DNA of 64,000 bases from Labrys okinawensis (GCF_002982075.1 NZ_PUEJ01000004.1:186001-250000), one strand, 5' to 3'; shown: positions 32,821-41,580, counted from the stretch's first letter. Program-made: numbers and translations. The notes: generated by a model not told the origin, from the sequence alone.

Positions 32821-33648
32821 ATGGCTTCGACAGATCCGATTTCGCGCCGACGGCTGGGGCTGTATCTGGCCGCGGGCATGGCCACCCTGGCCCTGCCTCT
32901 TGCAGCCGGGCCGGCGGCCGCCGCAACGCCCGATGAAATCAAGGCGCGCGGCAAGCTGATCGTCGGTGTCCTCACCGACTATCCGCCCTTCGGCGGCACC
33001 GATGCCGAGCAGAAACCGGCCGGGTATGATGCCGATGTCGCGGCCCTGATGGCCAAGAAGCTCGGCGTCTCGCTGGAACTGGTGCCGGTGACCGGCCCCA
33101 ACCGCATCCCCTATCTGCTCACCAATAAGGTCGATCTTTTGATCGCCACCTTCGGCATCACGCCCGAGCGCATGAAGCAGGTTCTGTTCTCCAACCCCTA
33201 CAGCACGCTGACCACCTACATCATGGGTCCGAAGGACCTGAAGGTGACCAAGCCCGAGAACCTCGTCGGCGTCACCGTGGGAGTCGCCCGCGCCTCGACG
33301 CAGGACATCACCGTCTCGCAGATCGCCCCTCCCGGCACCCAGATCATGCGCTTCGACGACGACGCCACCACCACCCAAGCCCTGATCTCGGGGCAGGTGC
33401 AGTCGATCGGCGCTTCCAACACCGTGCTTGCCCAGCTCACCAAGGACTATGCCAGCCTCGGTATCGAGGCCAAGTTCAAGATGAAGGAGCAGGCCAACGG
33501 CATGGCCTTCCGCAAGGCCGACACCGCGTTGCAGGAATGGTGCAACGGCTTCATCGGCGAGATCGTGGCGGACGGGCAGCTCAGCCAGATCAACCAGAAA
33601 TGGTTCGGCGCACCCCTGGCTCCGCTGCCGCCCATGCCGAAATTCTGA
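32821..33648 (+). CDS. Amino acid ABC transporter substrate-binding protein
   Basis: A 275-residue SBP_bac_3 protein with a Tat-like signal (SRRRLGLYLAAGMATLALPL, cleavage near AAA-AT). The mature domain has KARGKLIVGVLTDYPPFGGT, KPAGYDADVAALMAKKLGV and LIATFGITPERMKQVLFSNP, the classical cystine/glutamine/arginine-type binding fold. AAGGAGAAAACGATT precedes the ATG. It is the last gene of the transporter cluster; the order permease-permease-binding protein is less common than binding protein first. The ATPase must be supplied from elsewhere. Confidence 0.92.
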   Translation: MASTDPISRRRLGLYLAAGMATLALPLAAGPAAAATPDEIKARGKLIVGVLTDYPPFGGTDAEQKPAGYDADVAALMAKKLGVSLELVPVTGPNRIPYLLTNKVDLLIATFGITPERMKQVLFSNPYSTLTTYIMGPKDLKVTKPENLVGVTVGVARASTQDITVSQIAPPGTQIMRFDDDATTTQALISGQVQSIGASNTVLAQLTKDYASLGIEAKFKMKEQANGMAFRKADTALQEWCNGFIGEIVADGQLSQINQKWFGAPLAPLPPMPKF

Positions 33649-33868
33649 TGATCCCACTTTCGTAGACCGATCGACCCATCGACCTCGACGCCATCTGCGG
33701 CGGGCGGGTCTCCGGACCCGCCTGCAAGCGATGCGTTCCCCATAAGAAGCCGTTGAGGAAACCGACAGAGTTGGTATAGGCAACGAAAGTCCCGGCGCTC
33801 CCGGCGCGATCACTGCATAAGGGGCCTGACCTGGCCGAGAGAAGACAGCGAAGCAACGAAAGTCTGCC

Positions 33869-34558
33869 GTGGCAATTTCCTCCAAAGCGACGACCCTGAC
33901 CTACGCCCCCGACGACATCGTCATTCGTTCCGCCCTGCATCGGGGATTGCTGCAGATCGGCCTGCCGCGCTTTGCCTTGCGCAAGGCTGCCAAATGGTCG
34001 CGTCACCGATATGGGCCGCGCGACGATTTCATGCGGGCCCTGGTCAAGCAGCGCTTCGGCATCAGCGTGGGCAAGTACAGCTATGGATACCGCCCTCTCT
34101 GCACCAAGCAATCCAAGATCGCCGAGATCGGCGCTTTTTGTTCGATCGCGACCGAAATCAAGGTTTCCGGCGGCAATCATCCCCTCGATCTCGTCTCGAC
34201 CAGCCCCGCCACCTATCTCAAGGGCTGGGGCATCGTCGACGAAGCGATCGATCGCCATTATCCCAAAAACCAGCCGATCGTGATCGGACACGATGTCTGG
34301 ATCGGCATGGGGGTGACCCTGATGACCGGCATCACCATCGGTCATGGCGCCGTGATCGCCGGCGGCGCGGTGGTTACCAAGGACGTGCCTCCCTACGCCA
34401 TCATGGGCGGAGTGCCTGCCAAGCTGATCCGCTACCGTTTCGATGACGCCACCATCGAAAAACTGCTCGCCAGTGCCTGGTGGACTTGGCCGGACGAAGC
34501 CCTTCAAGCCAAGGCATCCCTCTTGCGAGACCCGGCCGCCTTCCTCGCCGCGCTTTAG
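33869..34558 (+). CDS. CatB-like hexapeptide acetyltransferase
   Basis: A 229-residue left-handed beta-helix acyltransferase. Hexapeptide repeats run through [40 protein letters not shown] and [20 protein letters not shown], then [20 protein letters not shown]. The catalytic His is in GGNHPLD, as in chloramphenicol/streptogramin (Xat, CatB) and O-antigen acetyltransferases. It uses acetyl-CoA; the acceptor here is probably a sugar, given that the following genes include WbqC, a glycosyltransferase and a DegT aminotransferase. It starts with GTG and lacks a clear ribosome binding site, so the start is uncertain. Confidence 0.88.
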   Translation: MAISSKATTLTYAPDDIVIRSALHRGLLQIGLPRFALRKAAKWSRHRYGPRDDFMRALVKQRFGISVGKYSYGYRPLCTKQSKIAEIGAFCSIATEIKVSGGNHPLDLVSTSPATYLKGWGIVDEAIDRHYPKNQPIVIGHDVWIGMGVTLMTGITIGHGAVIAGGAVVTKDVPPYAIMGGVPAKLIRYRFDDATIEKLLASAWWTWPDEALQAKASLLRDPAAFLAAL

Positions 34559-34694
34559 ACGCCCGGATTGGGCAATGTGAATGCCTTGGACCGATGGTGG
34601 GATATTCTCGCCCCACACATCGCTATGATAACCAGGGTATTATCTTAACGCCTTGGCGGAATAAATCACCGGACTCACAACTCCGAAATCGAGC

Positions 34695-35414
34695 ATGACG
34701 ACTGTTGTAATCACCCAACCTATGCTGTTCCCCTGGCCGGGCTTTTTCGAGCAACTCGCCTTGGCGGATGTCTATGTTTATTTGGATGATGCTCAGTTCT
34801 CGAAAGGAAGCTTTACCAACCGCGTCCAGGTCAAGGTGGGCGATCAGGTCAAATGGATGACCATTCCCCTTGCCGGCGGCGGCACCTACAAACCCATCAT
34901 GGATCTGGATGCAACCGCGGTCGATTGGCGGACAACCCACCAGTCGCTCCTCAAGCAATCGCTCGCCGGCGCCTCCCACGCGCAGGATGCGATCGACATT
35001 CTCAGCAAGTCGTATGAGCGAGAGAAACTGTGCGACGCCCTGATCCAGAGCATTGAGCTGTCCGCGGCCTATATCGGCATCGGGAAATCGCGCAAGATCA
35101 CGCATAGCAGTGAGCTGGATATACCGGGCTCCTCATGGAAACGCGTGCTGGACATCGTCCTCAGTCTGGGCGGGACGCGCTATCTCACCGGGCATGGCGC
35201 CGCGCGATATATGGACCATGAGGCGTTCGAGGCGAGCGGCGTGAGCGTCGAGTATATGGACTACAGCCTGACGCCCTGGCCGCAAGGCGATACCGCCTTT
35301 ACACCCTATGTCTCCATTCTCAATCTGATCGGCCATGCCGGGCGGGATGCCCATCAATATCTCAAACCCCGAACCACGCCTTGGCGTGAATTCCTCGCAA
35401 AGCAAGCGCCATGA
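34695..35414 (+). CDS. WbqC-family protein
   Basis: A 239-residue WbqC-like protein: TVVITQPMLFPWPGFFEQLA at the N-terminus, then VYVYLDDAQFSKGSFTNRVQ, typical of the family, and a C-terminal GHAGRDAHQYLK region. WbqC proteins occur in O-antigen and polysaccharide gene clusters and in nucleotide-sugar or peptide modification loci, but their biochemical activity is not well established. It follows the hexapeptide acetyltransferase and precedes a GNAT protein, consistent with a sugar-modification group. Confidence 0.85.
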   Translation: MTTVVITQPMLFPWPGFFEQLALADVYVYLDDAQFSKGSFTNRVQVKVGDQVKWMTIPLAGGGTYKPIMDLDATAVDWRTTHQSLLKQSLAGASHAQDAIDILSKSYEREKLCDALIQSIELSAAYIGIGKSRKITHSSELDIPGSSWKRVLDIVLSLGGTRYLTGHGAARYMDHEAFEASGVSVEYMDYSLTPWPQGDTAFTPYVSILNLIGHAGRDAHQYLKPRTTPWREFLAKQAP

Positions 35415-35540
35415 CGAATCGGCAGTCCCCTCCATCGTCTCATGTGCTCATGGCAGTGCCATAGGACAGCCGCATACTCGTCAGGGACTTTCGATCACCT
35501 TCTTCCTGGAAAACACAGTCGAGCGGACAGGAATGCGACA

Positions 35541-36041
35541 TTGAAGCATGTAAGCTTGAGATCTCCGGAAGAGAGTGATTTCGAATTTCTCGCTTCGCTT
35601 CGCAGAGATTCTGCGCTGCAGGCTCTGCTTCTCAATGTGGTGGCGTCGACGGATGACGGCGCGGTCGCCGAATGGCTGGAACGCCGGAAAACCGACCCCA
35701 ATGGCTGTTTCATGGTGATTGCGGACAGCGAGACGGACGAGCCGATCGGCTTTGCGCAGATCACCAACATCCACCATCGCAACCGGCATGGCTTTGCCGG
35801 CATCGTCATTGCGCAAAACGCCCAAGGCAAAGGCCTGGGACGCATTGCAATGGAGAGCCTCGTTGCCATGGCGAAAGAAAAGCACCACCTGGAAAAAATA
35901 CTTCTGGAAGTCAGAGCGGATAACCTCGTCGCGCGCTCCCTCTATCAATCCATAGGGTTTAGGACTGTAGGAACATTACGAAGCCATTTTCGTACGGAAG
36001 ACAATATGTATGATGTCGTATTGATGGAGAAACAATTATAA
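35541..36041 (+). CDS. GNAT-family acetyltransferase (RimJ/RimL-like)
   Basis: 166 residues from a TTG start (LKHVSLRSPEESDFEFLASL), chosen because AGGA lies about 9 bases upstream and homology begins there; an ATG 99 bases earlier would overlap little else but adds unrelated residues. The acetyl-CoA loop is NAQGKGLGRIAMESL, followed by LEVRADNLVARSLYQSIGFR, both classical for RimJ-type enzymes. Base composition drops noticeably here and through the next gene. Likely acceptor is an amino group on a sugar or protein. Confidence 0.82.
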   Translation: MKHVSLRSPEESDFEFLASLRRDSALQALLLNVVASTDDGAVAEWLERRKTDPNGCFMVIADSETDEPIGFAQITNIHHRNRHGFAGIVIAQNAQGKGLGRIAMESLVAMAKEKHHLEKILLEVRADNLVARSLYQSIGFRTVGTLRSHFRTEDNMYDVVLMEKQL

Positions 36042-36065
36042 AACTATATTTAAACTTGAGCAATT

Positions 36066-36941
36066 TTATACTCGATCTCCTTTAAACAGGGCTGCAACCT
36101 GCCTGATGGCAACACGAGTGATCTTCCCCACCCGGGCAACTCTTTTTCCGACATAGAAAAAAGTAATTCCCCTCAGGGCGAGCCTCCTTATTCCACGAAA
36201 TCCGGCTTCATCAATATTGTGGAGGCAAGCCTTCCAATAGGCTCGTCGCAGCCGGATAAGATGCATGGCCGGCACGATCCTCATCGAGCGATTGGCCTCC
36301 TTCCAGATGACCCTCTGAGAAAATTGAGCCTCAGGTGCCATCGCAACGGCTCTGCGTATGAAAACCGGATACATCACCAGATGATCGGATCCCCAGGGGT
36401 CCGGATAGGCCCGATTTACATAATCCAATATTTCCCGCAGGGCTTCCGTCCGCCACATGCCGTAGAACCAGCTTGCATGGGACTTATAAAGAAGGTCGGA
36501 GATCTGTCGCAGTTGCGACCCCCGCAGCTCTCGGGGACGTGCGACGGCATCAGGCCTGTCGCTTCGATAGGTCATCACGGTCGGAACGGCCAGCAAGGCA
36601 TCCGGCTTGCGATTAAACGCCTCGACCAGTCGCTCGACATAATCGGCCGAGGACAGATCATCATGCGCACGCCATAGAAATAATGGTGTCTGCGCCGCGT
36701 CTACCAGGCCGCGGAAATTCTTGACAGGCCCGACATTCTCCGGTCGGCGCAAATATGTAATTCTATCGTCGGTTGCTGCATATCGCTCGACGATGGCCTG
36801 CGTGCCATCCGTTGAAGCATTGTCTGATATAATAACGCGAATATTCCTGTATGTCTGATTCAGTAAACAATCCAGACATTCCGCAATCATGTCTTCTGCA
36901 TTATAGATAGGGATCCCTATAGTTACGCAGGGCTCTGACAT
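36066..36941 (-). CDS. Family 2 glycosyltransferase
   Basis: A 291-residue GT-A glycosyltransferase: CVTIGIPIYNAEDMIAECLD, then VIISDNASTDGTQAIVERYA with the DNASTDGT nucleotide-sugar motif, and WRAHDDLSSADYVERLVEAF with the DxD-like AHDD. It would transfer a sugar to a lipid or growing glycan at the inner membrane face. The ATG at 36941 follows GGTGGAG; a GTG 15 bases earlier is possible. The C-terminus (FYVGKRVARVGKITRVAIRQ) is basic and could associate with membranes. The gene is richer in A+T than its neighbours, hinting at transfer within a polysaccharide locus. Confidence 0.9.
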   Translation of the reverse strand: MSEPCVTIGIPIYNAEDMIAECLDCLLNQTYRNIRVIISDNASTDGTQAIVERYAATDDRITYLRRPENVGPVKNFRGLVDAAQTPLFLWRAHDDLSSADYVERLVEAFNRKPDALLAVPTVMTYRSDRPDAVARPRELRGSQLRQISDLLYKSHASWFYGMWRTEALREILDYVNRAYPDPWGSDHLVMYPVFIRRAVAMAPEAQFSQRVIWKEANRSMRIVPAMHLIRLRRAYWKACLHNIDEAGFRGIRRLALRGITFFYVGKRVARVGKITRVAIRQVAALFKGDRV

Positions 36942-37103
36942 GTTCACGGGCTCCACCGGACATCAATCGCTGCATCTCCTATTCCTTTGCCGCAATGCCC
37001 GCAACTGGCAATTCAGGCACCGGCCCCGCCTTTCTGATCGCGCTGGCGTCGCTTAGTCGGCCGCGGTATGTATCGCCCGCCACTCATATAGAGCCGAGTC
37101 CCC

Positions 37104-38249
37104 GTGATCATTGCTCCCGAACGCATCCCCGTCGCAGGCCCCTCCATCACAGACAGAGAAGCGGAGCTCGCCGCCGAGGCGGCCCGTACGGCATGGTACG
37201 CCAACCACTATGCCTACAATGCGCGTTTCGAGCGCATGATGGCCGACTATGTTGGCGTGAAACATGCCGTCAGCGTACCACATGCAACGGCAGCCCTGCA
37301 TCTCATCCTGGCCGCGCTCGGCATCGGCCCGGGCGACGAGGTGATCGTACCCGACGTGACCTGGATCGCCTCGGTTGCGCCGATCACCTATGTCGGCGCC
37401 GAACCCGTGCTCGTCGACATTCTGCCGGACACGTGGTGCATCGATCCCCGTGCCGCGGAGGCTGCCATCGGTCCCAGGACCAAAGCAATCCTGGGCGTGG
37501 ATCTCTATGGTTCCATGTGCGACTGGCGGGCTCTGCAGGACATTGCCGACAGGCACGGCATCCATCTCATCGAAGATTCGGCCGAGGCCCTCGGCTCCCG
37601 CTATCACGGCCGCCGGGCGGGCAGCTTCGGGCGGGCGGCAGCCTTCAGCTTCCACGGCTCGAAGACCGTGGCCACCGGCGAAGGCGGCATGCTGGTGACC
37701 GATGACGACGATCTCCACCAGCGCGTGCTCTGCCTGCGCGATCACGGCCGCGCGCCCGGCGATCATCGCCTGTTCATCAACCAGGAGATCGCCTTCAAAT
37801 ATCGCATGAACGGCGTCACGGCGGCGCTCGGCGTTGCGCAGATGGAACGCATCGACACGCTGATCGCCCATAAGCGCGCCATTTTCGGCTGGTACCGGCA
37901 GCGGCTCGGCGGGCTGAACGGCGTCACCCTCAACGCCGAGCCCGAGGGGAGCGAGAACTCCTTCTGGATGGTGACGGTGGTGCTCGATCCTGCGCTCGGT
38001 CTCGACAAGTTCAGCCTGATGGCCGAATTCGACAAGCGCAACATTGATACGCGCCCCTTCTTCTCGCCGCTGTCGAGCATGCAGGCCTTCGCCGATCGCC
38101 CGTCGGCCAAACGCCTGGTGACGCCGCATGACAAGGGGCAGGCAATCGCCAAACACGGCATCAATCTGCCGTCGGGCTACAATATGACCGAAGACAAGGC
38201 TGATATCGTCGCTGGCGCCTTGCGCGAAATTCTCGCAGGCAGGGCCTGA
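37104..38249 (+). CDS. DegT/DnrJ/EryC1/StrS aminotransferase
   Basis: A 381-residue PLP-dependent sugar aminotransferase. It shows GVKHAVSVPHATAALHLILA, the GDEVIVPDVTWIASVAPITY active-site region, EDSAEALGSRY, and FSFHGSKTVATGEGGMLVTD with the PLP lysine at residue 187. Such enzymes transaminate NDP-keto sugars to build amino-deoxy sugars such as perosamine or viosamine for surface glycans. It begins with GTG and a weak ribosome binding site. Together with WbqC, GNAT, hexapeptide acetyltransferase and GT2 it forms a small glycan-modification group, although on two strands. Confidence 0.92.
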   Translation: MIIAPERIPVAGPSITDREAELAAEAARTAWYANHYAYNARFERMMADYVGVKHAVSVPHATAALHLILAALGIGPGDEVIVPDVTWIASVAPITYVGAEPVLVDILPDTWCIDPRAAEAAIGPRTKAILGVDLYGSMCDWRALQDIADRHGIHLIEDSAEALGSRYHGRRAGSFGRAAAFSFHGSKTVATGEGGMLVTDDDDLHQRVLCLRDHGRAPGDHRLFINQEIAFKYRMNGVTAALGVAQMERIDTLIAHKRAIFGWYRQRLGGLNGVTLNAEPEGSENSFWMVTVVLDPALGLDKFSLMAEFDKRNIDTRPFFSPLSSMQAFADRPSAKRLVTPHDKGQAIAKHGINLPSGYNMTEDKADIVAGALREILAGRA

Positions 38250-38596
38250 CGCTCATGGCGGCGGCGCAGCCCTCACGCCGCTGATCGATGCCGCGAGAGC
38301 GCCTTGCCGCTCCTCTCCCGAATGGCCCTCCCTGGGATTGAACGACAACAACATAAGCCACCCAGCCTGTCCGTTTCGGCCCTTTTATCGCCTCTGAAAA
38401 GTAAATCGATATAACTTCCGCAACGGATGCTCCGATTCAATTTCGTACTGGACAGCGGCGAAATTGTTTGTAGCATCCTACCTCGTTAACAAAGACGCTA
38501 CTGAGGTTGTGGGCGCCATTTCTGCCAGGCGTTGCTTCACATAGTAACCAAGTGCAGATTTCGCTTGCGAAAGCTTGGCGTTTCGAGAAATCGGTG

Positions 38597-38631
38597 AACG
38601 GGGGAAGAAGCATTGCTTCTTCCCCCGTTTT
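38597..38631 (+). terminator. Strong intrinsic terminator with no upstream gene
   Basis: AACGGGGGAAGAAG (38597-38610), loop of 5, then CTTCTTCCCCCGTT (38616-38629) and further T residues. A perfect 14-bp stem on the plus strand; no T-run follows on the minus strand. The nearest upstream plus-strand gene ends about 350 bases away, leaving room for a small RNA. Confidence 0.8.
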
Positions 38632-39066
38632 CGTAGTCGGCCTTTCAGGTTCGAGGAATCGCTTTACCAAAATACCGCTTGTCATTCGGCGACAACCGAG
38701 AAACACGGCATTGCGGCATGAAGGAGCGCGTATTTCCACTTTTGCTGCCTTTCCGTGATCGCCAGCGCCTTCTTCAATAGTACGGCCTTGCCGATGGTCA
38801 CGATCGCGTCCGCAACGCGCTCGAAGCCTTGAGTCGGGCTCTCGCCGAAAGGAAGATCGCGGTGCCGGCCGAATGAGCCCAGCCGAATCCGCGCGAACGT
38901 TGCCTCTGTCGACGATGGATAACGCCCTCTCCTAAAGAGGTATCCGGATCGACTTCCTGTCGGCGGCCAAACCTGCTAGATCTATTCCAATCTATGCATT
39001 TACCTAAAAATGCCTTGTCCTCGCCCGCTGCGGGGCTCGCGCGCTATTCGCGCCCTTCTAGCCAAT

Positions 39067-39096
39067 CCGTCAAATTCGACATGTCATATTTGACGG
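39067..39096. promoter_or_regulatory. 30-bp near-perfect dyad
   Basis: Outer arms CCGTCAAAT (39067-39075) and ATTTGACGG (39088-39096) are perfect, and the centre contains the palindrome GACATGTC. Only two positions per half break the symmetry. It could be an operator or recombination site; no regulator lies beside it. Confidence 0.5.
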
Positions 39097-39214
39097 AGTG
39101 TGCTCCTAGTGCCGCCCGTCTAGATTGACCTTGCGAACGGCGCAGCGATCTCCAAACAGATCCCCTCCATGCTGTGCTGTTCGCACCTTCGCTCGGTTCT
39201 CTCGATACCCTCCC

Positions 39215-39239
39215 AAGCCCGCGCAGCGGGCTTCTTTTT
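39215..39239 (+). terminator. Intrinsic terminator upstream of ArsR region
   Basis: AAGCCCGC (39215-39222), a 3-base loop, GCGGGCTT (39226-39233), then CTTTTT. Perfect 8-bp stem with U-tract on the plus strand. There is no protein gene ending upstream, so it may close a short non-coding transcript. Confidence 0.75.
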
Positions 39240-39590
39240 GTGATCGGCAAGTCGGACAGAAGTTTGAAATTTCGAATGATATCAACTCGGTAGGCTGTTT
39301 TAGCCCAGAACGGTTTGGAAGATCATTGGCATTTTGAGGCCTGACAATGGCGCTCTCTCCCTTATCGTCCCCCCTGAACGACCGGCAAAATCGCGAGCCG
39401 GACCAGCCCCGTGAAATCCTGCCGCTCGCCGAGTCCGGCCATCCGGCGAAGTTTATAGCCGACGTCTTTCCCTTCCAGGCCAGGGACCCGCCAGACCCCT
39501 CTTTCCATCCCTGTTTTCCCTGGCTTGACGCCCCCTCCGGCCGGCGCATTGCTGGCCGGTTTCCTCCTCCGACCAAGAAAGTAGCCTGAC

Positions 39591-39974
39591 GTGGAAGCTC
39601 GCCTCGATCCTCTCGCACTCGACAGAATGTTCCATGCGCTCGCCGATACCAGCCGTCGCACCATGGTCGATCGTCTTGCCCGCGGACCAGCCTCTGTCAG
39701 CGAACTCGCCCTCCCCCTCTCGATGGGCATGCCCGCGGTGCTCAAGCATCTCGGCGTGCTCGAAGCCGGGGGTATCGTCGTCTCCGAGAAGGCCGGCCGT
39801 GTGCGCACCTACCGCATGACGCCGCATGCCTTGGCCCTGGCCGAAAGCTGGGTCGCCGAACGGATGGCCCTGCACGACCACGCCGTCGATCACGCCGTCG
39901 ATGATGCTCCCCTGCCGGTGAAGCTGCCGGAACGCTCCCTGGTGGCGCAGATTCGGTCGGTCGAAGCCAGATAG
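39591..39974 (+). CDS. ArsR-family transcriptional regulator
   Basis: A 127-residue winged-helix protein starting with GTG. The segment LDRMFHALADTSRRTMVDRL matches the start of ArsR proteins of the SRPBCC-associated type, and SVSELALPLSMGMPAVLKHL is the DNA-binding helix pair followed by the wing VVSEKAGRVRTYRMT. No metal-binding CxC motif is present, so it is not an arsenic or zinc sensor of the classical kind. Relatives are often followed by an SRPBCC (AHSA1) gene, which is missing here; the next gene is an unrelated TetR on the opposite strand. Target unknown. Confidence 0.88.
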   Translation: MEARLDPLALDRMFHALADTSRRTMVDRLARGPASVSELALPLSMGMPAVLKHLGVLEAGGIVVSEKAGRVRTYRMTPHALALAESWVAERMALHDHAVDHAVDDAPLPVKLPERSLVAQIRSVEAR

Positions 39975-40010
39975 GCCTCCCCTGCCAAGGGGAGCCGGCG
40001 CGGGCGCCGT

Positions 40011-40586
40011 TCAGGTGCCCGCCCGTTTCGACGTGATGAACGCCACGAATTGCCTGAGTTCGCGGCCGACATGCTCCGCAACCGGGCAATTGGGCTCAAA
40101 GCCCCACCAGGCGAGCGAGCCCTGCCATTGCGAAGCCATCAATTGGCCAAGCCCCTGGCGCCTGCCGCCCTGCTCAGCCAGACAGGTATCGAGCACGCCG
40201 ACGAGCGTATCCCGCCAGCGCGCGCCCCGCGCCCGCAACAGGGGATCGCGCAGATCCTCCCTCAGGATCAGCAATCCTTCGGCGTAGGATTCGATGGCGC
40301 CGTAGTCGCTGGAAAGAGCTACCAGCAGATCGACCGCGCCCGCCGGCGTGCGGTCAATACCGGCCGCCAGCTGCGAGGTTTTTTCGTCCAGACGATCCCA
40401 GGCATGGAGCAAGGCCGCCTGCTTGAGCTGCGCCTTGCTGCCGAAGCGCTGCACCAAGGTTGCGGCCGCCAAACCACAAGCCTGCGCCAATCCCGCAAAT
40501 GTCAGAGCCTCAGGCCCTTTGGTGTGCAGAAGCTGCAGGGCAGCCTCCAGCACGGTCTGATCAGGCAACGTCTTGGGGCGAGTCAT
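40011..40586 (-). CDS. TetR-family transcriptional regulator
   Basis: A 191-residue regulator with an N-terminal TetR helix-turn-helix (TVLEAALQLLHTKGPEALTF, then AGLAQACGLAAATLVQRFGS) and a helical ligand-binding domain. It is divergent from an SDR gene, with only 88 bases between starts, and this interval holds an AT-rich palindrome fitting a TetR operator. It probably represses the SDR and itself. The ATG at 40586 (MTRPKTLPD) is chosen over a TTG 12 bases upstream. Inducer unknown. Confidence 0.9.
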   Translation of the reverse strand: MTRPKTLPDQTVLEAALQLLHTKGPEALTFAGLAQACGLAAATLVQRFGSKAQLKQAALLHAWDRLDEKTSQLAAGIDRTPAGAVDLLVALSSDYGAIESYAEGLLILREDLRDPLLRARGARWRDTLVGVLDTCLAEQGGRRQGLGQLMASQWQGSLAWWGFEPNCPVAEHVGRELRQFVAFITSKRAGT

Positions 40587-40600
40587 CTTGACATCCAATT

Positions 40601-40620
40601 ATAAACGAATGATCATTTAT
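40601..40620. promoter_or_regulatory. Candidate TetR operator
   Basis: ATAAACGAATGATCATTTAT contains the perfect palindrome AATGATCATT (40608-40617) with loosely symmetric AT-rich flanks. It lies 15 bases upstream of tetR and about 55 bases before the SDR start, so repressor binding could block both promoters. Confidence 0.6.
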
Positions 40621-40674
40621 ATATAGGTTTGAGCTCCGGGAAAAGATGCTTGCCTGCGAAACCAGGAGTACTCC

Positions 40675-41580
40675 ATGCTTGACGGAAAGATTGCACTGGT
40701 TGCCGGCGGCACGCGTGGCGCCGGCCGGGGCATTGCCATCGAACTGGGGGCTGCAGGCGCGACGGTCTACGTCACCGGCCGCAGCACACGGAGGCAACGC
40801 TCGGAGTATGACAGGCCGGAAACCATCGAGGAGACGGCTGAATTGGTCAACGCGGCCGGCGGCCGGGGCATCGCCATCCGTGTCGACCATCTCCTACCTG
40901 ACGAGGTGCGCGGCCTGGTGAACCGGATTCAAACTGAACAAGGCCGCCTGGATATTCTCGTCAACGACATCTGGGGCGGCGAGAAATTGTTCGAATGGAA
41001 CAAGGCTGTCTGGGAACACGATCTCGACAAGGGATTGCGCCTGCTGCGCCTGGGCATCGACACCCATCTGATCACCGCGCATCATGCCCTGCCCCTGCTG
41101 ATCGAACGCCCCGGCGGGCTGCTTGTGGAGATGACGGATGGAACGGCCGGCTACAATGCCGACCATTATCGTCTCTCGCCCTTCTACGATCTGGTCAAGT
41201 CAGCCGTGATCCGTCTTGCCTGGGCGCATGCCAAGGACCTTGCCAAACACGGTGCCACCTCGGTAGCGCTCACCCCGGGCTGGCTGCGCTCGGAAATGAT
41301 GCTGGAGGCTTTCGGTGTCACGGAAGAGAATTGGCGGGATGCCACGGCAGCGGTACCGCATTTCGTCATTTCGGAAACGCCCCGCTTCGTCGGCCGCGCC
41401 GTAGCAGCCCTCGCGGCCGATACCGAAAAGAATCGCTGGAACGGTCAGTCTCTTTCGAGCGGACAGCTGGCGCGAATCTATGGTTTCACCGATCTTGACG
41501 GCTCCCAGCCCGACGCTTGGCGCTACATTCCGGAGGTCGAAGAAGCCGGAAAGCCGGCCGATGCGACCGGTTATCGATAG
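40675..41580 (+). CDS. SDR-family oxidoreductase (atypical NDIWGG motif)
   Basis: A 301-residue short-chain dehydrogenase. The cofactor loop is GGTRGAGRG (11-19) and the catalytic pair is YDLVK within LSPFYDLVKSAVIRLAWAHA. The usual NNAG structural motif is replaced by VNDIWGGEKLFEW, a feature of a DHRS1-like subgroup. A ~40-residue C-terminal extension (GFTDLDGSQPDAWRYIPEVE) follows the fold. Its regulator is probably the divergent TetR gene. The stop codon TAG coincides with the left edge of a MITE-like insertion: TA is the presumed target duplication and G is the first base of the element. Confidence 0.9.
   Translation: MLDGKIALVAGGTRGAGRGIAIELGAAGATVYVTGRSTRRQRSEYDRPETIEETAELVNAAGGRGIAIRVDHLLPDEVRGLVNRIQTEQGRLDILVNDIWGGEKLFEWNKAVWEHDLDKGLRLLRLGIDTHLITAHHALPLLIERPGGLLVEMTDGTAGYNADHYRLSPFYDLVKSAVIRLAWAHAKDLAKHGATSVALTPGWLRSEMMLEAFGVTEENWRDATAAVPHFVISETPRFVGRAVAALAADTEKNRWNGQSLSSGQLARIYGFTDLDGSQPDAWRYIPEVEEAGKPADATGYR

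Larger units (their letters stand above)
38250..39590. other. 1.3-kb stretch with no convincing protein gene
   Basis: The longest gene-poor interval in the window. Open frames are short and have neither good ribosome binding sites nor recognisable domains. It does contain two strong intrinsic terminators on the plus strand (38597, 39215) and a 30-bp dyad (39067). Terminators without genes suggest one or two small RNAs, or remnants left by rearrangement. Several spots are relatively A+T-rich (38340-38480, 38985-39020). Confidence 0.5.

Noticed and set aside
38437-38739. A 100-codon minus-strand frame in the gene-poor interval
   Set aside because: It runs through the perfect terminator hairpin and lacks a ribosome binding site or plausible fold.
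38697-38945. An open minus-strand stretch without a start, suggestive of a decayed gene
   Set aside because: About 80 codons read without stops, but the translation matches nothing I recognise and codon use is not convincingly coding.
39106-39618. A 170-codon minus-strand frame before the ArsR gene
   Set aside because: It spans the second terminator and shows random-looking Arg/Ser/Gly-rich composition.
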